Shown here piece by piece: positions 59,625 through 64,000 of a stretch of DNA of 64,000 nt (positions within the stretch are counted from its first letter, which is position 1; every line of letters begins with the position of its first letter). Both the position numbers and the translations under genes were made by a program. This DNA comes from Sphagnum compactum (taxonomy: Eukaryota; Bryophyta; Sphagnopsida; Sphagnales), in the NCBI GenBank assembly GCA_965153455.1, contig OZ234493.1, forward strand, positions 18,714,213 to 18,778,212. Direction: 5' to 3'. Under the pieces are notes generated by a model. The model saw nothing but the letters and a program-made list of their open reading frames with translations, ran no database searches and was not told where the DNA came from.

Positions 59625-62270
59625 ACTAATAGGTGCACATGTCTTTAAGGATGTCAAGCGATCTTTGAATAGAACTCTGAATTGGTTGGTCATAGAGGGA
59701 GGTGTTTACTTACGCTTGAATTCAATTAGTGGGAGGGTGGTTCAGCGACCAGAGACTTTGAATTGGATGCATAATTGGATCAGCTGCCCTTTAGGTGACA
59801 TTACATGTATAATTCCTTTGACAGAAGGTTGGAGTTCAAGATGTATCTCAAAATGAAGTTCTCGCCGATTCTTTTTTAGAAAAACACATCTTAAAGATAT
59901 GGGGTCAATATCATACCTGCTAGGTGATGAAATTCTGCAAATTCAAGCCACTGTTGTGAAGGACTAGAACGTGGAGTGGTACATACCCCAGGTACTAATT
60001 ACTCTGCCAAATTTGATATTCTGTTTGGACTTCCTCTGTCAAAAAGAACAATATCTGTGTGAATGGAGGTTTTCACAATGACCGGAAGTCTTTGTGAAAA
60101 GAAAACACGTGAAGAATTTTTTTTGGGGCAAGATAAAGCAATAATTTTTCTTTCTAGAATGTAAACACTAGTGTTCTTGGGAGCTCAAATGGTGAGCTTA
60201 ATCAAATTTTGGAGGAGAAAATGCTACTTTTCAGAGTTCACATTAGAGCAAACCAGAGGTTTCATTAACAAGAAATCTCAATCCCATCAAAATCAATATT
60301 GCAAGAATTCTCAATCCCATCAAAGCAGGTTTTTCAAAGCCCACTTTGTGCTTAAAACTCTCAATGTTGTTTCTCCTCTTTTTTCTTTGTTTGAATTTTG
60401 GGATTTATTCTTGTTTTTCATTCTATTTTTTTTTTCTTTTTGTTCTTTGTTTTTTTGGTGATCTCCTTCCCTTTGGTGTTCCTTTGAGCCACCCACCATC
60501 AAGGATGAGTCATCCTGTTAATGCAGGTCTTGTGACAGAAACACATACCTTGGTTAATTACATGAGACTGTGATTTGGAAATGTGACCTGGATTTTTGTG
60601 GGCCACTGTGAAAAGAGAAGGACATCAACATCAACTACTTTATGAAAAGTTATCATCATCAATTGGAATGGCTAAAACGCTTTCACCTTTTGTAGTCTGT
60701 TGAAGGTGGCACTGTGAAGAGTTTGTGTGTTGTGCTTAGAATAATAATCGTGTGTGGGTTTTGTGTGTGCTACTGAAGGCAGAAATGGTGAATGGTGAAG
60801 ATGGTGTTGCCAAGCTGGGCTTTTTTTTGCATTCTTGATGGGGGAATGCATTAGAGTGATGGTAGGAAGGATGCTTGCGTGGCCAAGGGAGGAGATAAGT
60901 GGGAGGAATGTTGGTGGTGAGGCACAATGGAAAAAGCTAAGTTCATGATTCATGCTTTTGGTTTGGTATGCTTAAGTATGTAGTGAGGTTGTTTGTGAAT
61001 AATGAACTGCAGTAAGATGAATGCTTGATTCGTAGATGTGGATGCCACTGTTAAGTTGAATTTTTAGGTTTCTTCATTATTTCTGCTATGCTGGGAACTT
61101 GGAATTTCATATGCAATGTTCAGTCATTCAGTTAGTAGGAGAAGTAGGATTAGGGATGGTTGTGGAAGTGATGAAAACTCTTAGGGGATTGTGAGCATGG
61201 TGAGGAATTTCTGTGTCTGTCTGTTTGTTGAGTCTGTTTTGTGAAGTTCCATCTCGAAGAATTCATGGTGTCAGATTTTAGGCGTTATTGATGTGGTAAT
61301 GTTACATTCATTCAAGGGTCTAAGAGAAACTATATTTTATGTGTTTTTGTTGAACAGAACAATGGCATCATGTGATTTGAAAAGCATTCTGTTTGTGCTA
61401 TTTGGCAGCTTAATGAGTAATTGTATTAGTGGGGAGTTCGGAACTATCTTGCAGAAGAAGGGCAAAAGAAAATGTACTTTTTTGTTGAGTTTGGATGCAA
61501 GGCAGAAACATCCTGCGAGCATTTAATCTCTCTCCATGTTGCCATTTGTGAACAAAGTTCCAGTTACTGAGAGTGCCAGTTGACATAATTGTGATGATTT
61601 TGTTGGCCAAGTATGCATGTTAGAAGGAAGGTCAGAGAGTCTTGTGAATGTTCATGAGTATGAGGGCCATGAAGAAGAAAAATTGCTCATGAAAGAGTTC
61701 CAGAATGTGTTCATCCAAACAACCATCCACCAGATTCTTAGATTTGAAAATCACTCATTAGTCTAGAAGTAGCTGAATTTGTGTCAGGTTATTCATGCAG
61801 AAAGATTCAAGTGCATATGATGTGTGGCATTGTTGCAATAGTATTTCGCTTTATTTTCTTGGCATTTCAACAAGTTAGGTAATCTATAACTCCCAAAGTG
61901 GTGAGGGAGCATTATTTCCTTCTGCCACTTTCTTTTGGTGAGAAGATTGCCTGAGTCTGATGCTTGCTGCTTGAATGAGTTTTGATTTGTGTGAAATGTT
62001 GGATATGAGAATTTGGGACTGGATTGTTATAAAACTTATTGGTTCTTGTTTCTGTTGTTTGATTTTTCAACTGAATGCCTTAAGATCGATCTGGCAGATC
62101 TAAAAGCTAATATGGAAGTTCCAATTAACATAATAACAATTGATCATATGTTTGATGAAGGTTTGTCCCGTGTCTGTTCTTAAGCCATTGATACCAAAAA
62201 CAAAGAGTCGCTTTTTGAATAACATGAACCAAAAACAATGAAGTCATCTATTTCCTTCTTTAGTGTAGGT
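59625..62270. other. Downstream of the ROCO gene, no gene recognised
   Basis: A 91-codon frame (59581-59856) overlaps the ROCO end in another frame and has no known domain; it may be 3' UTR. T-rich tracts lie at 60360-60460. No terminal repeats or RNA genes were seen. Confidence 0.4.
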
Positions 62271-62274
62271 TGCC

Positions 62275-62690
62275 AAAGTGAATAATCATGGCTGAGTCTT
62301 CCTCTTGCTTCTGGACTTGCAACAGAAAGTCAGCATTGAAGCAAGTGGTTACATTGGCTTGTACCCGTTGCAGGGAAATTATCCAGAACTGATGAACTGA
62401 ATTGTGAAGGAGATGTCACTTTCATACATGTCACTATTGATGGTCACTGAGTAAATGAGGGATTATCACTGGTGTTTATATTGCTAGAGTTATAGTTAGT
62501 TCAAACTAGTTCAAGTCCCTTTTGTGTATTTTGTGCTTTTTTTCTTCCTTGTTCTTTAATCATCATTGGACTTCCTCTTTAACTTAAAGGGAAAGTTTTG
62601 TCTCTTTGCTAAAGTACCTTTAATTGTGAGAGTTATTGGATTATTGGTGTTTCAAGGCTTTCATCAAGTTTTCCATTCTGCATACCTAGT
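62275..62690 (+). repeat. Old dispersed repeat, copy B
   Basis: Similar to 6165-6500 in CLPP5 intron 8. Shared blocks in order are an AAGTGGTTACATTGG-like segment, GAACTGATGAA, a CATACATG block, a T-rich tract and ACCTTTAATTGTGAG. Divergence is high. Confidence 0.45.
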
Positions 62691-64000
62691 GTTGCATTTA
62701 TGCAGGTCCTAAATAACTATGGAAACATTTCAGTTTTAGGTTTAACCAACCTCAAGTTTCTTTCCAACATGCAAACCTCTAACTGAGACAGGTCTACTTT
62801 TTTTTTGGATCTATTGTGATTGCAGATGCAGATGTAGTTCTTAGTATGCCTTGTTTGAACGGGACTTAGGTCGTGGGATAACCTTTTCAGTGAGGAAAAG
62901 ACTTTTACACTGTTACAAACCTCCTCCCTCCTACAAACTAAAGTTATGACATGCTAATTGTGCATTTCAGCACAAAGTTTATGAAGAATGCTCTATCCTT
63001 TCTTTTGATCAAGTCCAAAGCGGTCTCTGTTTTAGGGAGTACATGTGGTCATCTCAAGTGTCATTTACTTTTGACAGGAAGCAATCAAAGTATAACTAGT
63101 GGTTGTCTCTCCTCTGGACCTAATCAAAACACCATTACTCTTAGCATCTTTCACAATTCAGTCCCTTGCATTTTCATGGTGCCCCCCAAGTCATGTGCTC
63201 AGGAGTCAAGGGCATCAAGAGGACTTTTCTTCAGTTTGGAGGGTATAAGGATAGAAAGCTTATGCAATCTCAAGGCTTTAGAACTTTCTATCACAGCGTC
63301 AAAGACTAATCTTGGAATTTGATTGGTGTACAGTATCTGAAACATGGTTGAAAAACAGTCAAGTTGACAACCACTGTGTGAGCTTCAACCACCCGGATAC
63401 AAGGTGAACTTCTAGCATGTACTATAGAGGCACAATTGGCAGTGCCATTTTCCAAGTTTCACCTATTTGCATGATCTCATTTCAGATAATTTCAATCCAG
63501 ATAGCTATCTTAATTGCTCATTTTCTATGGCTCAAACACCTCAGCCAACCTTTAAATTGTTGGCTTAATTTGTCTTCATTCCATCTTCTCAGTGTTGCTG
63601 ATTGGTTACACTCTGAAATCTTACCCTAATTGCAGAATCCTGGAATTTTTTCTACCTTTATGCAAACTACTGTAGCATTTGAACTAGAGTAAGCTAGGGT
63701 GATTCCCAAGTGAATGATGTCCTTCCATCATGTGCACAGTGAAGAGACGACTGCTGAGTAATGCAGAGAAATGGAATCCATTCAAGGAAATTCTTGTGTG
63801 GATTGAGTCCTTTGTTGCCAAATTCCAAATTATATCCTTTCTCTTGGTTGGTGTATGTTAAGAAGGAAGCAAATGGCGAGATTGCAAATATAATAGGATG
63901 TCTCTCATGTACTTCAAACAGGAGCCATGAAAGAGGAAATAATCATGGAGCTCTCAGATATTGCAAGCATACATTGGTGTAAAGGGTTCTGGAAATCTGG
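62691..64000. other. No gene recognised to the window end
   Basis: A 123-codon frame at 62951-63322 and shorter ones show no known domain. Nothing resembles a transposon end. The window may stop before the next gene. Confidence 0.4.

Noticed and set aside
59581-59856. 91-codon frame overlapping the ROCO 3' end
   Set aside because: Different frame from the ROCO exon, no known domain; more likely 3' UTR, though a longer C-terminus through a frameshift cannot be excluded.

Overview
This window is nuclear DNA of a seed plant, most likely a conifer or other gymnosperm. The evidence is long introns with GT-AG borders, a nuclear gene for a plastid ClpP subunit, NB-ARC/LRR and ROCO genes, and dense, old, nested plant transposons. 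Two features point to a gymnosperm rather than a flowering plant: an alpha/beta-hydrolase fused to NB-ARC and LRR, and a Penelope-like reverse transcriptase remnant inside an intron. The assignment is inference; nothing here names the species.

Layout. 1-7.7 kb: CLPP5, a nine-exon gene on the plus strand whose large last intron (3917-6905) carries a Penelope-like retroelement remnant. 8.7-9.3 kb: one intact copy of a ~540-bp dispersed repeat. 10-18.4 kb: a broken multi-exon gene ending in a Ulp1-type (C48) protease domain. 20.1-21.3 kb: a convergent, broken Mutator-like transposase with a SWIM zinc finger. Three non-autonomous CACTA elements of one family lie at 14.6-17.3, 22.2-25.2 and ~27.6-29.1 kb; the first sits inside the Ulp1 gene. 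They account for the very AT-rich stretches.

30-36.6 kb, minus strand: a hydrolase-NB-ARC-LRR gene with an expanded LRR array of 72-bp units. It carries several in-frame stops and frameshifts and is probably a pseudogene. 37-42.8 kb: small nested elements (a possible SINE, a Harbinger-type MITE, another inverted-repeat element, a hAT-type element), a MAPKKK fragment and a second Ulp1 fragment. 43.0-53.5 kb: a degraded Ty3 chromovirus with both LTRs, PBS and PPT, inserted into a second copy of the 540-bp repeat. Its integrase is cut by an AT-rich insertion, and the integrase C-terminus plus chromodomain are inverted. A compact GC-richer open frame of unknown origin lies in the inverted part.

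54.8-59.6 kb: a three-exon ROCO (LRR-Roc-COR) gene of the TORNADO1 type with Roc GTPase motifs intact and one apparent frameshift in exon 1. 59.6-64 kb: no gene recognised, one old repeat related to the CLPP5 intron sequence.

Only CLPP5 looks fully intact; the ROCO gene may be functional if its frameshift is an assembly error. There are no operons. The interest lies in the hydrolase-NB-ARC-LRR locus, the Ulp1/Mutator pair and the order in which the elements were nested.
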